NCBI GenBank assembly: GCA_023386495.1
Contig: JAEWJS010000172.1
Coordinates: 1-19,765, forward strand
Origin: Bacillota bacterium
GTDB taxonomy: Bacteria > Bacillota > Bacilli > Paenibacillales > Paenibacillaceae
Length of the DNA: 19,765 nucleotides
Reading direction: 5' to 3'
Shown here: one piece after another, positions 10,920 through 18,684 of the stretch
How positions within the stretch are numbered: position 1 is the stretch's first letter
How the letters are laid out: each line of letters starts with the position of its first letter
Notes under the pieces: model-generated
The model's input: the letters and a program-made list of their open reading frames with translations, nothing else
Database searches by the model: none
What the model was told of the DNA's origin: nothing
Made by a program: the position numbers and the translations under genes

Positions 10920-12674
10920 TTAGTGCGGGATGCGGATCGTAAACGCGATTCGATTCTCTGATTCGGCCTCGATCTTGACCGTTCCCTTGTATTTGTCCGC
11001 GATTGCCTTCACGATGGATAGGCCGAGGCCTTGGTGATGCTCCTCTCCCTTAGTCGTGAATCCGCTTCTGAACAGCTTCTGCTGCTCCCGGCTGATCTGC
11101 TGCGCCGCTTCGCAGTAATTGCTGACCGTGAAGACCAGCCCCGTCGGTTCGTGCGCGCCGCGCAGCGCCACATGACGCAGTTCCTCCGGATATTGCACCG
11201 CTTCATCGAATGCGTTGTCGACAAGATTGCCGATCATGCGCGTAAGATCAAGCGACTTCACGCCAAGGTCGAGCTTCTCAAGACCGTTGAACCTGCTGGT
11301 AAAAGCGATCTTGGCCGACTCGGCCTGAGACAGCTTCGACCGTACGAGCGCGGCGAAAGCGGGATTGCCGACATTAATGATATCGTTCGTTATTCGAATC
11401 TCTCCGACCAGCTCGCTCGCATAACTGCGCAAGTCTTCCAGCTTGCCCAGCGCTGCCATCGAATGCATCGTCTGCACATGGTTGCTGAAGTCATGACGCT
11501 GGCCTCGCAGCATGTTGAACATCTGGTTGATCTCCTCGACGTACGTCTGTTGAGCCTCGACGACGACATTGTCGCGCGTCCGTCTGATCAATCGGATCGC
11601 GATGGTAATGACAGCGATACTCACCAGCGTTAAGGCGGCGATCAATAACACGATATCCAAGTATTGACGATCAAGCTGTGCCTGTATGCGATTATAATCC
11701 GACGTAATGGTCAGTACATACCGCTTCAGAGGCTTCGCTTGATCGTCCAGGATACTGACGACCGGAGACTCGATATCGACCGGTATGTAGGACTTCAAGA
11801 TACGCTTGCCGTTCACCTTGTCCGCGAGCGTAATCGTCTTGCCGCTCTCGTATGCGATCCCGATATGCTTGGAATCGCTTCCGAGCCGGTACGTGTAGGA
11901 GCCATAGATAATCGGTTGACGCGTCGCATGGTTCAGCACTTCGCCTGCATACGTGATCGTCTGGTATGGACCCTGGTCGAATAACACCGGATTCACCCCG
12001 GTAATCTCCAGCAAGTCGGGATTCTCTTCCAACGTCTTGCGGATCAGCATCGCCACGCCCGTGGCTTCCTCGAAATCCTGCTGTACATCGTAGCTGATGT
12101 AGGGGTCGACGATATAGTTCGTCGAGCCGTCATAGTAGTAGCCCCACTTACGGATTTTGCTCGTATCGGTTGTCGCGAACTCGTACGGCCCCGTCCAGAA
12201 ATTCGGGAGCGATTGTCCCCAATCAAGGGATACGTTCCGTTCGTCGAATAATTGGTTGAACGCTTGGTACCAGGGCTTCCACGTGTTCGTCGGCACATCG
12301 ATCTGCTTCGGATCGGACGATCGGTAGAGCATGATATTGTCGTCCGTCCGCTTCAATAGCGTAATATGCAGGACGCCGAGCCGTTCGCTCAGCTCGACCA
12401 GCTGCTCGTTGGTGACCTTCTCGATATCCGGATCAAGCGCATACTGCGCCGCGATCGCGGCCGTGCGCAACTGCTCGCCGAGCTGCTCCTGGAACAATTC
12501 GGCCCCGTTCCTCGACTGCTCGACCGACAGCTCGATCTGCTTGGCGACGCGGCGCATCTCTTCGGCAAGCCCCTCCTCAAGCGAATGCTTCGTGTAAAAA
12601 TAGTAGACCGTATTATTAATACCGAGCACAAGCACAACCAATAAAGCAACAATCAACCATATATTTCGGATCAT
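10920..12674 (-). CDS. Spo0B-type (CitA/DcuS-like fold) sensor histidine kinase, orphan
   Basis: Membrane sensor kinase of about 584 aa. TM1 at about 5-27; a large extracytoplasmic domain at about 30-338, probably a double-Cache-like fold (YYYDGSTNYIVDPYISYD is typical of Cache domains); TM2 at about 341-364. No PAS or HAMP is evident before the DHp helix, which carries the Spo0B-like H-box RGQRHDFSNHVQ with phospho-acceptor His395. N-box GNLVDNAFDEA (483-493) and G-box HHQGLGLSIVKAI (547-559) show an intact ATPase domain (numbers count from the first of two adjacent ATGs, 12677). GAGGAG sits 6 bases before the second ATG (12672-12674) and 3 before the first, favouring the second. No response regulator lies next to it. 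The signal and target are unknown; a phosphorelay or metabolite-sensing role is inference. Confidence 0.88.
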   Translation of the reverse strand: MIRNIWLIVALLVVLVLGINNTVYYFYTKHSLEEGLAEEMRRVAKQIELSVEQSRNGAELFQEQLGEQLRTAAIAAQYALDPDIEKVTNEQLVELSERLGVLHITLLKRTDDNIMLYRSSDPKQIDVPTNTWKPWYQAFNQLFDERNVSLDWGQSLPNFWTGPYEFATTDTSKIRKWGYYYDGSTNYIVDPYISYDVQQDFEEATGVAMLIRKTLEENPDLLEITGVNPVLFDQGPYQTITYAGEVLNHATRQPIIYGSYTYRLGSDSKHIGIAYESGKTITLADKVNGKRILKSYIPVDIESPVVSILDDQAKPLKRYVLTITSDYNRIQAQLDRQYLDIVLLIAALTLVSIAVITIAIRLIRRTRDNVVVEAQQTYVEEINQMFNMLRGQRHDFSNHVQTMHSMAALGKLEDLRSYASELVGEIRITNDIINVGNPAFAALVRSKLSQAESAKIAFTSRFNGLEKLDLGVKSLDLTRMIGNLVDNAFDEAVQYPEELRHVALRGAHEPTGLVFTVSNYCEAAQQISREQQKLFRSGFTTKGEEHHQGLGLSIVKAIADKYKGTVKIEAESENRIAFTIRIPH

Positions 12675-12800
12675 CATAATCTCCTCAGCAACAACATTCT
12701 ACATCGATCGACATATTTCGCCTGCTCTTCGATTATCTTCGAATCCCGCCGATTGCACAATGGGAAATCGGTTAAAGAAACAGATACGTCACCGAATCGA

Positions 12801-13475
12801 TCAATTCATGGCGAGCTTGGCAGCCCAGGAGCGCAGCGCCCAACTGCGTTCCTGCCGTCTCTTGTACCGCGGCAAGCTCGCATAGACCGCAGCAGCTTCC
12901 TCGAACGCGCGCTTGGCTTCGGCTTTATTGCCGAGCTCCTTATAGATCAATCCCATGCGGTAATACGCTTCGCAAGAAGAGGAGTGTATGTCACGCAGCT
13001 TCTCGAGGTAGGACAAGGCCCGTTCCGCATCGGAACGATTCGCGGCCGCCAGACGCAGGTAAGGCTCGCCGTACTTGACTCTCGGATTGATATCGAGCGC
13101 ACGCAGCATCGCTTGTTCGCCACGCTCCTTATCTCCGGTGAATAGAAGCGCAGTCCCCAGATCATCCCAATATTCGGCCGAATGCTCCATCACGTCGCCG
13201 ATCGATTCCAGCGTCTCGCGCGCACGGGCGTAGGACTTGCGATCAAGCTGCAGACGCGCGAGCTCCATCTTCGAAGACACGTCGCTCGGGTTGAGCCGCA
13301 GCAACTGCTCGAGCTTCTTGATTCTGCTCCTTCGCTTAAGCGGCTTCACGAAACTGGGCGACAAGCCGACGAATCGGCGGTCCAGCACGTACAGAATCAA
13401 GAGCAGCACGATGATGGCTACGAATGGGTTGCCGATAAGCCAGAATAACAGACCGAATACCAATATTTTACTCAT
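12801..13475 (-). CDS. Membrane-anchored tetratricopeptide repeat protein
   Basis: Protein of 224 aa: hydrophobic N-terminal anchor at about 4-31 (possibly one long or two short helices), a basic linker VKPLKRRSRIKK at 43-54, then helical TPR-type repeats from about 55 to 200. Repeat marks include DDLGTALLFTGDKERGEQAMLRALDINP and YYRMGLIYKELGNKAEAKRAFEEA, with the usual small and aromatic consensus positions. The TPR part should face the cytoplasm and act as a protein-binding scaffold; no partner is indicated. The start ATG (13473-13475) has GGGAG about 10 bases upstream. An extended -10 (TGATACAAT, 13509-13517) precedes it. It may be co-transcribed with the histidine kinase 126 bases downstream. 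Confidence 0.8.
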   Translation of the reverse strand: MSKILVFGLLFWLIGNPFVAIIVLLLILYVLDRRFVGLSPSFVKPLKRRSRIKKLEQLLRLNPSDVSSKMELARLQLDRKSYARARETLESIGDVMEHSAEYWDDLGTALLFTGDKERGEQAMLRALDINPRVKYGEPYLRLAAANRSDAERALSYLEKLRDIHSSSCEAYYRMGLIYKELGNKAEAKRAFEEAAAVYASLPRYKRRQERSWALRSWAAKLAMN

Positions 13476-13508
13476 TATGCATACGCTCCCGATACCTTAA
13501 TTTCGTAC

Positions 13509-13517
13509 ATTGTATCA
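13509..13517 (-). promoter_or_regulatory. Extended -10 promoter of the TPR gene
   Basis: TGATACAAT on the minus strand combines a TGN extension with TACAAT (one mismatch to TATAAT). The matching -35 is weak. It lies about 34 bases before the ATG. Confidence 0.45.
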
Positions 13518-13622
13518 TATTGCGAAGCGACAGTCGGCAGATATTCCTTTCCTCGCGTGTATGAATGAGATCGGAGCCTACGCACCAGATTAAGGGTAGA
13601 CCCACTGGAGGAGGCTATCCGA

Positions 13623-14495
13623 ATGGCAACGACCACGCAAGAGAAGAAGCAAATCTTCCCGCCGCAGACGCAGAACCAACAACCCGGCGTCGAGACGAAG
13701 ATGCAGCCGCATCCGGAGATCGAATCCCCGACCTATAAGGCGGCAGGCAAGCTGACGGGCAGGTCCGCCCTCATTACGGGCGGCGACAGCGGCATCGGCC
13801 ATGCGGCAGCAGTCGCATATGCCAAGGAAGGCGCCGACGTCGCGATCGTCTATCTTAGCGAGCATGAGGACGCCGCGAAGGTCAAGGAGCGGATCGAGCA
13901 GCTTGGCAGGCGATGCCTGCTGATCGCCGGCGATATCGGCGACGAGGCGTTCTGCAAGCAAGCGATCGAGCAGACGGTACAGACGTTCGGCAAGCTGGAC
14001 ATCCTCGTCAACAACGCTACCGAACAGCACCCGCAGCAGCGGATCGAGGGCATTACGGCGGAGCAGCTCGAGCGCACGTTCCGCACGAATATTTTCGCCA
14101 TGTTCTATCTGACGAAGGCAGCTATGCCTCATCTGAAGCAAGGCGCTTCGATTATTAATACGGCCTCGATTACCGCATACGAGGGCAGCCCGAACCTGAT
14201 CGATTATTCCTCTACTAAGGGAGCGATCGTCTCGTTCACGCGCGCGTTGTCGAACAACGTGTCGCCGCAGGGCATCCGCGTGAACGCCGTCGCGCCGGGC
14301 CCGATCTGGACGCCTCTCATTCCCTCGACCTTCGAAGCCGATCAAGTCGCGAAGTTCGGCGCCGATACGCCGATGAAGCGGCCCGGCCAACCGTCGGAGC
14401 TCGCTGCGGCCTATGTGTTCCTGGCCAGCGACGATGCCATGTACATGTCCGGCCAGACGCTCCATCTGAACGGCGGCACCGTCGTGAACGGATAA
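13623..14495 (+). CDS. SDR-family oxidoreductase (first of two paralogues)
   Basis: NAD(P)-dependent short-chain dehydrogenase of 290 aa, of the subgroup with a 40-45 residue Gln/Pro-rich N-terminal extension (general-stress YdaD/YhdF-like enzymes of Bacillus). Cofactor motif TGGDSGIG (52-59), structural NNA (130-132) and catalytic Ser182, Tyr195 and Lys199 are all present, so it should be active. The C-terminus ends GQTLHLNGGTVVNG, the usual SDR ending. The substrate is unknown. The start ATG follows GGAGGAGG (13607-13614) at 8 bases. It is transcribed alone toward a convergent oxidoreductase gene, with a hairpin in between. The second paralogue lies at 15732-16649. Confidence 0.92.
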   Translation: MATTTQEKKQIFPPQTQNQQPGVETKMQPHPEIESPTYKAAGKLTGRSALITGGDSGIGHAAAVAYAKEGADVAIVYLSEHEDAAKVKERIEQLGRRCLLIAGDIGDEAFCKQAIEQTVQTFGKLDILVNNATEQHPQQRIEGITAEQLERTFRTNIFAMFYLTKAAMPHLKQGASIINTASITAYEGSPNLIDYSSTKGAIVSFTRALSNNVSPQGIRVNAVAPGPIWTPLIPSTFEADQVAKFGADTPMKRPGQPSELAAAYVFLASDDAMYMSGQTLHLNGGTVVNG

Positions 14496-14524
14496 TTGCC
14501 ACGCATGTTCGTTCACGACAAAAT

Positions 14525-14570
14525 ACCGTCAAGGCTCGCGATCATCCGCTCCGATCGCGTCCTTGACGGT
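14525..14570. terminator. Bidirectional hairpin terminator
   Basis: ACCGTCAAGG (14525-14534) pairs with CCTTGACGGT (14561-14570), and inside it CGCGATC pairs with GATCGCG. TTCTT follows on the plus strand and TATTTTGTC on the minus strand. It lies between the convergent SDR gene and Gfo/Idh/MocA gene and can serve both. Confidence 0.75.
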
Positions 14571-14596
14571 TCTTGGCATGCCTGTCAGCCATCCCC

Positions 14597-15583
14597 TTAT
14601 CGGTAATAACTAGCGAGCAGCGCATCCATAACGCGGTTCGTCCGGGCAGCCGTAGCCCCCGTGCTGCGTGCCGGCGGTCCGCCGAGCAAGTCCGCCACCA
14701 TCGTCGTAATGAACGGCTGCTGAACATGCTCCGGCCGCTCGAAGCTGCGCGTTACGGGCTCTTCCCCGCGGCGGTGAATCGTAAGATCATTGCCGAAGGT
14801 CGAGAAGACCAGCTTGCCGGCTGTCCCGATGATCTCGTTCACGTCCGCGTGCTCATAAGCGTCGAAGCTCCATATTCCCGTGCCGAAAGCGCCGGATGCG
14901 AATCGGTATTGTCCCGCCACGATATCCTCTGCCGCATAAGCGCCTCCTTGGTTGGCCGCCATGCCCGATACCTCTTCGATCGGCCCCAGCAGGTCGTCGA
15001 GAATGTCGAGCGTATGGCTCGCCAAATCGACGAACAGGCCGCCGCCCGCGAGCTCCGGCTGCACGCGCCATGGCAGCGCGCCGGTGCCGCCGGCATCCCT
15101 CATGACGCCAAGCGGCTGCGTCTGTAACGTCCGGACGAAGCGAATCTCGCCGATCGTCCCTTCCTCCAGCACCGCCTTGATCGCCTTGAACAGCGGCAGC
15201 TCGCGCCGATAATAGGCAACGAATAGCGGTACGCCGGCTCGCTCGCATGCCGCGATCATCTCGTCGCATTCGGCCGTGCTGCATGCCATCGGCTTCTCGA
15301 CGTAGACAGCCTTGCCTGCCGCAGCCGCCAGCAGCGTGTATTCCTTATGATAAGCCGGCGGCGTAGCGATATAGACGGCGTTCACCTCCGGATCGTTCAC
15401 GAGACGCTCCGCATCGTCGTACCAGCGCGGCACGCCGTGCCGCTTCGCGTAGTCCTCGGCAAGCGCCCCGTTGCGCCGCATGACCGCGACCAGTTCAGAG
15501 CCCTCGACCTTGTTGAACGCCGGTCCGCTCTTCACCTCCGTAACGTCGCCGCAGCCGATGATGCCCCATTTTATGCGATCCAT
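14597..15583 (-). CDS. Gfo/Idh/MocA family oxidoreductase
   Basis: NAD(P)-dependent sugar, inositol or related polyol dehydrogenase/reductase family, cytoplasmic, 328 aa. N-terminal Rossmann domain with GIIGCGDVTEVKSGPAF (7-23) and the family signature EKP (96-98), which supplies the catalytic lysine. The C-terminal alpha/beta domain carries GGGLFVDLASHTLDIL, whose His fits the usual catalytic position. The start ATG (15581-15583) has GGAGGGG 5 bases upstream; the open frame continues to 15880 but that part is not protein-like and crosses the second SDR gene. The substrate cannot be assigned. It stands between two paralogous SDR genes on the opposite strand. Confidence 0.9.
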   Translation of the reverse strand: MDRIKWGIIGCGDVTEVKSGPAFNKVEGSELVAVMRRNGALAEDYAKRHGVPRWYDDAERLVNDPEVNAVYIATPPAYHKEYTLLAAAAGKAVYVEKPMACSTAECDEMIAACERAGVPLFVAYYRRELPLFKAIKAVLEEGTIGEIRFVRTLQTQPLGVMRDAGGTGALPWRVQPELAGGGLFVDLASHTLDILDDLLGPIEEVSGMAANQGGAYAAEDIVAGQYRFASGAFGTGIWSFDAYEHADVNEIIGTAGKLVFSTFGNDLTIHRRGEEPVTRSFERPEHVQQPFITTMVADLLGGPPARSTGATAARTNRVMDALLASYYR

Positions 15584-15631
15584 GTATACCCCTCCCCGTT
15601 CTTGCTCCCTAGCATGGCAATCCCTGCACCA

Positions 15632-15661
15632 ATCATAGCTTCCAAGATGGAATCTAGGCAA
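15632..15661 (-). promoter_or_regulatory. Candidate promoter of the Gfo/Idh/MocA gene
   Basis: On the minus strand TTGCCT (15661-15656), an 18-base spacer and TATGAT (15637-15632). Both hexamers are fair matches and the spacing is acceptable. It lies in the divergent gap shared with the second SDR gene. Confidence 0.45.
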
Positions 15662-15731
15662 GCATCTGCACCTGTAGGCACCATGAACAAGCAATTGGGA
15701 TATTATGTAAGAGACGATTGGAGGTTCACCT

Positions 15732-16649
15732 ATGCTCATGCAGACTTTTCCACCAGCACCGATGGCGCAATACGGATGGACCGTGGATTGCGAGACCGCC
15801 CCTATCGAATTCCCGCTGCAGCACCAACTCGGCCAGCCCGGAATCGAATCGCTTATGGTCCCGCGCCCGATCTCGGACAATCCGCATCACGTCGGATCCG
15901 GCAGGCTGACCGGCAAGATTGCCGTCATCGTAGGCGGCGACAGCGGCATCGGCCGCGCGATCGCCTATCTCTATGCCCGCGAGGGCGCCGATGTAGTCAT
16001 CCTCTATTGGAACGAGCACGGAGACGCAGCAGAGACCAGAGACCGGATTCATGCTATCGGCAGGAACTGCCTGCTTATCGCCGGGGACGCGGGAGACGAG
16101 GCTTGGTGCATGCAGGCCGTGGACATCGCATACGCAGCTATGGGGCGAATCGACATTCTCGTCAACAATGCCGCCATTCAATATGTACGGCCGAGCATCA
16201 GCGAGATTACATCCGAGGAGCTGGAACGCACCTTCCGTACGAACCTGTTCTCCTACTTCTACATGGCCAAAGCCGTCGCACGCTATATGCAGCCAGGCAG
16301 CGTCATCGTCAATACCACCTCGATCGCTGCGGTTGAAGGCTATCCGCATATCGCAAGCTACTCGGCAGCGAAGGGCGCTGTCGCCGCCATGACGCGGTCG
16401 CTCGCCGCATCGCTGATCCAGCGAGGCATTCGCGTGAACGCCGTCGCGCCGGGCCGGACCTGGACGCCGCTCGTTGCTGCCGCGCTGCCTCCGGCCGTCT
16501 ACACGACTTACGGCAGTACCAATCTATTGAAGCGAGCCGCGCAGCCGGTCGAGATCGCGCCGATCTATCTCTTCCTCGCGACGAGCGATTCCAGCTTCGT
16601 CATCGGCCAGACGATCCATGTAGACGGCGGCGAATATTTCGGGTTGTGA
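15732..16649 (+). CDS. SDR-family oxidoreductase (second paralogue)
   Basis: Short-chain dehydrogenase of 305 aa, clearly paralogous to the gene at 13623-14495: same long N-terminal extension (about 57 residues) and shared blocks such as ELERTFRTN, GDSGIG and GIRVNAVAPG..WTPL. Catalytic Ser197, Tyr210 and Lys214 and the NNA motif (145-147) are present. The cofactor motif reads VGGDSGIG (67-74), with Val for the usual Thr, a mild departure. It ends GQTIHVDGGEYFGL. The start ATG 15732 follows TTGGAGG at 7 bases. No strong -35 is seen upstream; TATTAT at 15701-15706 may be a -10. Followed by a small membrane-protein gene on the same strand. Substrate unknown. Confidence 0.92.
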   Translation: MLMQTFPPAPMAQYGWTVDCETAPIEFPLQHQLGQPGIESLMVPRPISDNPHHVGSGRLTGKIAVIVGGDSGIGRAIAYLYAREGADVVILYWNEHGDAAETRDRIHAIGRNCLLIAGDAGDEAWCMQAVDIAYAAMGRIDILVNNAAIQYVRPSISEITSEELERTFRTNLFSYFYMAKAVARYMQPGSVIVNTTSIAAVEGYPHIASYSAAKGAVAAMTRSLAASLIQRGIRVNAVAPGRTWTPLVAAALPPAVYTTYGSTNLLKRAAQPVEIAPIYLFLATSDSSFVIGQTIHVDGGEYFGL

Positions 16650-16700
16650 ATCCGAACACTAGGGATGTCTTTCCACACCATAACCGAGGGAGTGTTCGAG

Positions 16701-16865
16701 ATGCAGATGCGTGAAGGATTATTGCCAACTGTCCTTGGAACTGTCGTATCGGCTTCCGGCGCCGCGCTGTTAGGCAGCAAGTATAAGCTCGCGGCAACGG
16801 GCGTGCTCGGCTTCGGATTGGCGCACATCGTGCTTGGCGCGATTGATTTGATCGAGCATCGCTAG
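16701..16865 (+). CDS. Small hydrophobic protein, putative membrane protein
   Basis: Product of 54 aa beginning MQMREGLLPTVLGTVVSASG. Two Gly/Ala-rich hydrophobic segments (about 8-24 and 30-49) are separated by SKYKLA, with a charged tail DLIEHR; it looks like a two-helix hairpin in the membrane. GAGGGAG ends about 8 bases before ATG 16701, which favours this start over ATG 16665, which precedes the site. The gene lies 51 bases after the second SDR gene on the same strand and is followed by a terminator. No function is recognised. Confidence 0.65.
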   Translation: MQMREGLLPTVLGTVVSASGAALLGSKYKLAATGVLGFGLAHIVLGAIDLIEHR

Positions 16866-16881
16866 AGGGAAGGAAAGGCGG

Positions 16882-16901
16882 CGGAAGGGGGAGCCCTTCC
16901 G
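16882..16901 (+). terminator. Hairpin terminator after small membrane protein
   Basis: CGGAAGGG (16882-16889) pairs with CCCTTCCG (16894-16901) around GGAG, followed by the T-rich TCTATTTGTCTATT. It lies 17 bases past the stop codon. Confidence 0.75.
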
Positions 16902-16964
16902 TCTATTTGTCTATTCATCAAAGCCTTATACCCTCTCCGCCCTCCAAAATCAAAAACCTCCTCT

Positions 16965-16988
16965 CCGCCTTCCTCATAGAGGATGCGG
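16965..16988 (-). terminator. Candidate terminator after gerE
   Basis: On the minus strand CCGCATCCTC TAT GAGGAAGGCGG forms an imperfect hairpin about 35 bases past the gerE stop. GGTTTTTGATTTT comes some 10 bases later. The stem has mismatches, so the call is moderate. Confidence 0.4.
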
Positions 16989-17021
16989 CTAGAAGGTTAG
17001 ACAGTACCGATAAGTGTCACG

Positions 17022-17246
17022 TCAGATTTTCAATTCCCCAAGCTTGATCAGCTCGACAACCGCCTGAGAACGGCCTTTGACGTTCAACTTCTGCATGACG
17101 TTCGAGATGTGGTTGCGCACCGTTTTCTCGCTTATGAATAATTGCTGCGCGATATCCCTTGTGGTTTTGTCCTGCACAAGCAGTTCGAAAACCTCACGTT
17201 CTCGGTGGGTCAATAAGAACTTGCTCTTGTGGTCGCTGCCCTTCAA
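17022..17246 (-). CDS. gerE: GerE, late mother-cell sporulation transcription regulator
   Basis: LuxR-type DNA-binding protein acting late in the mother cell, activating or repressing sigma-K-dependent spore-coat genes. At 74 aa it has exactly the length of B. subtilis GerE and matches it almost end to end, for example REREVFELLVQDKTT, LFISEKTVRNHISN and VKGRSQAVVEL. It is a stand-alone helix-turn-helix with no receiver domain, as in GerE. Translation starts at TTG (17244-17246): AAGGAGGGG lies 9 bases upstream and no in-frame ATG or GTG fits. A sigma-K-like promoter precedes it. It lies just downstream of the germinant-receptor operon on the same strand. Confidence 0.96.
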   Translation of the reverse strand: MKGSDHKSKFLLTHREREVFELLVQDKTTRDIAQQLFISEKTVRNHISNVMQKLNVKGRSQAVVELIKLGELKI

Positions 17247-17308
17247 TGTTTGTCACCCCTCCTTGCCCGGGTTTATTGTGTTTACAAGGTTAAGGGATAC
17301 AGTCAAAT

Positions 17309-17336
17309 TATAGTATGAAGGGCAGCTTGCAGTGGT
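17309..17336 (-). promoter_or_regulatory. Sigma-K-like promoter of gerE
   Basis: On the minus strand CATACTATA (17317-17309) fits the sigma-K -10 consensus CATANNNTA exactly, and AC (17336-17335) stands 17 bases upstream, as in sigma-K -35 regions. gerE of B. subtilis is known to be sigma-K dependent, which supports the call. Confidence 0.65.
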
Positions 17337-17372
17337 GCGATTACCATGGAAAATGGGCGGATTACCGGCGGT

Positions 17373-18452
17373 TTATGCCGGTTTACGTCTGTATAGCATC
17401 AGGAACGCGGCAATCGGCAGTAACACCTCGAATACGATCGCGATTCCGGTCCACGTCCGGTTGAAATTGAACACTTGGAGCGAATTCTCGAAGAACCAGA
17501 ACGAGATGCCGAACGCGAAGAAGCCGACCGGTCCGACGAGCGCTTTGCCGCTGCCCTTGGGCAGCAGACGCTTAAGGCCCAAGCAGACTACGACGAGGCT
17601 GTACCCGATCTTGACGAACATCGTCGGCAGCCAGAGACCGATCAGCGGCAGGTCGAGACGGTCCAGGAAGTCAGTCAGGTGAATATGTCGAACGAGCTCG
17701 TAATTCGGATAGAGCATCCGTCCCATCAGCGGCACGCCTAACACCAGCACGCCCAGCATGGACAGGATGATGAGCAGCCCCACGCCAAGCGTCAGCGCGA
17801 GCGCACCTGCCTTGAAGGTGAGGTTGCTGCTCGTGCAGAGGAAGGCAAGGGCGACGACTTCGCCGACATAGGAGAACATGTACCAGCTCCCCATCGCCAC
17901 GCCGCCGTAATCGATTGTCCAGAACGGCATAAGGTTCATCCAAGCGATATCGTTCGCCATCAAGATCGGCAGCAGGCAGATGACGACGGCCAGCACCAAG
18001 CCGAATATCTCCGTCATGCGAGCGAGCACAATAATGCCGCCGCGGCTGACAAGGATCACCGTCATCGCTACGATGCTGATGATCATGTAGATTGGCGTCT
18101 TCGGCAAGAGCGAGATGTTGACGAATTCCGATATCGCGCGAAGATCCCGCACGATGACCAAGAAGAAGAATAGGACCGCCAGCATAATGAGAGGCTTACC
18201 GATATACGGCTTGGCCTGATCCATGATCGCGTACAGGTTCCGGTCCGGATGGCGGTTAAGCAGCTTCACCAGCATGGCGAGGATAATCAGAACAAGAAGC
18301 GCAGGTGCAATATGCGCCAGCCCGATATGCTGCTTGGCATAGGTGACGGCCTGCGACTGAACGCTTATCAAGGTGCTGTCGAAGGTATACATCGCTCCGA
18401 CCAGTATGATCTGCCGCTGGGACAATGCCAGATTCGAATCGGCTAATGGCAT
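17373..18452 (-). CDS. GerAB/YndE-family spore germination permease (B subunit)
   Basis: Inner-membrane B subunit of a GerA-type germinant receptor, related to amino-acid permeases and thought to bind the germinant. It has 359 aa with about ten hydrophobic helices from residue 12 to the end. It begins MPLADSNLALSQRQIILVG, where SQRQ is typical of the family's first turn, and ends with a short basic tail YRRKPA. The start ATG (18450-18452) has AAGGAGG 7 bases upstream; the frame is open to 18605 but that extension overlaps the upstream small gene and is not protein-like. It is the last gene of the unit C subunit - small protein - B subunit, 13 bases after the small gene's stop. Which germinant it recognises cannot be told. 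Confidence 0.93.
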   Translation of the reverse strand: MPLADSNLALSQRQIILVGAMYTFDSTLISVQSQAVTYAKQHIGLAHIAPALLVLIILAMLVKLLNRHPDRNLYAIMDQAKPYIGKPLIMLAVLFFFLVIVRDLRAISEFVNISLLPKTPIYMIISIVAMTVILVSRGGIIVLARMTEIFGLVLAVVICLLPILMANDIAWMNLMPFWTIDYGGVAMGSWYMFSYVGEVVALAFLCTSSNLTFKAGALALTLGVGLLIILSMLGVLVLGVPLMGRMLYPNYELVRHIHLTDFLDRLDLPLIGLWLPTMFVKIGYSLVVVCLGLKRLLPKGSGKALVGPVGFFAFGISFWFFENSLQVFNFNRTWTGIAIVFEVLLPIAAFLMLYRRKPA

Positions 18453-18465
18453 GATGCGCCCTCCT

Positions 18466-18684
18466 TCAATTATTCGGAATGACGGGCTCCAAGACGCGCA
18501 TGATCCCGACGGCCGGCGATATCCATTGCTGCACCTTCCATACATAGAAGCAGGCCCCGTAACCCCCTGCAACCAATAGGACGGAGATCCAGCGGACAGC
18601 GGCACCTGCCCGACGCATCACGGGCCAGATGATGAAGCCGATGAACACAGCCCACAGCAGCATGGCGGACACGAACGTATTCAT
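18466..18684 (-). CDS. Small two-TM protein in germination operon, candidate Ger D subunit
   Basis: Product of 72 aa: TM1 at about 2-22 (NTFVSAMLLWAVFIGFIIW), a basic turn MRRAGAAVR, TM2 at about 32-51 (ISVLLVAGGYGACFYVWKV), and a short tail PAVGIMRVLEPVIPNN. Its ATG (18682-18684) overlaps the TGA of the C-subunit gene as ATGA, and it ends 13 bases before the B-subunit gene. AAGGAGG lies 13 bases upstream. Small two-TM D subunits are known from ger operons of Bacillus species, where they modulate germination; size, topology and position fit. The assignment rests on these, not on a sequence motif. Confidence 0.75.
   Translation of the reverse strand: MNTFVSAMLLWAVFIGFIIWPVMRRAGAAVRWISVLLVAGGYGACFYVWKVQQWISPAVGIMRVLEPVIPNN

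Noticed and set aside
13590..14516. 308-codon minus-strand frame opposite the first SDR
   Set aside because: Antisense to an SDR with all catalytic motifs; no recognisable domain.
15584..15880. N-terminal extension of the Gfo/Idh/MocA gene
   Set aside because: It would cross the divergent promoter region and the start of the second SDR; a good ribosome binding site precedes ATG 15583.
17364..17382. Hairpin ACCGGC/GCCGGT at the gerAB stop as a terminator
   Set aside because: Only 6 bp, overlaps the stop codon, and no T-run follows on the minus strand.
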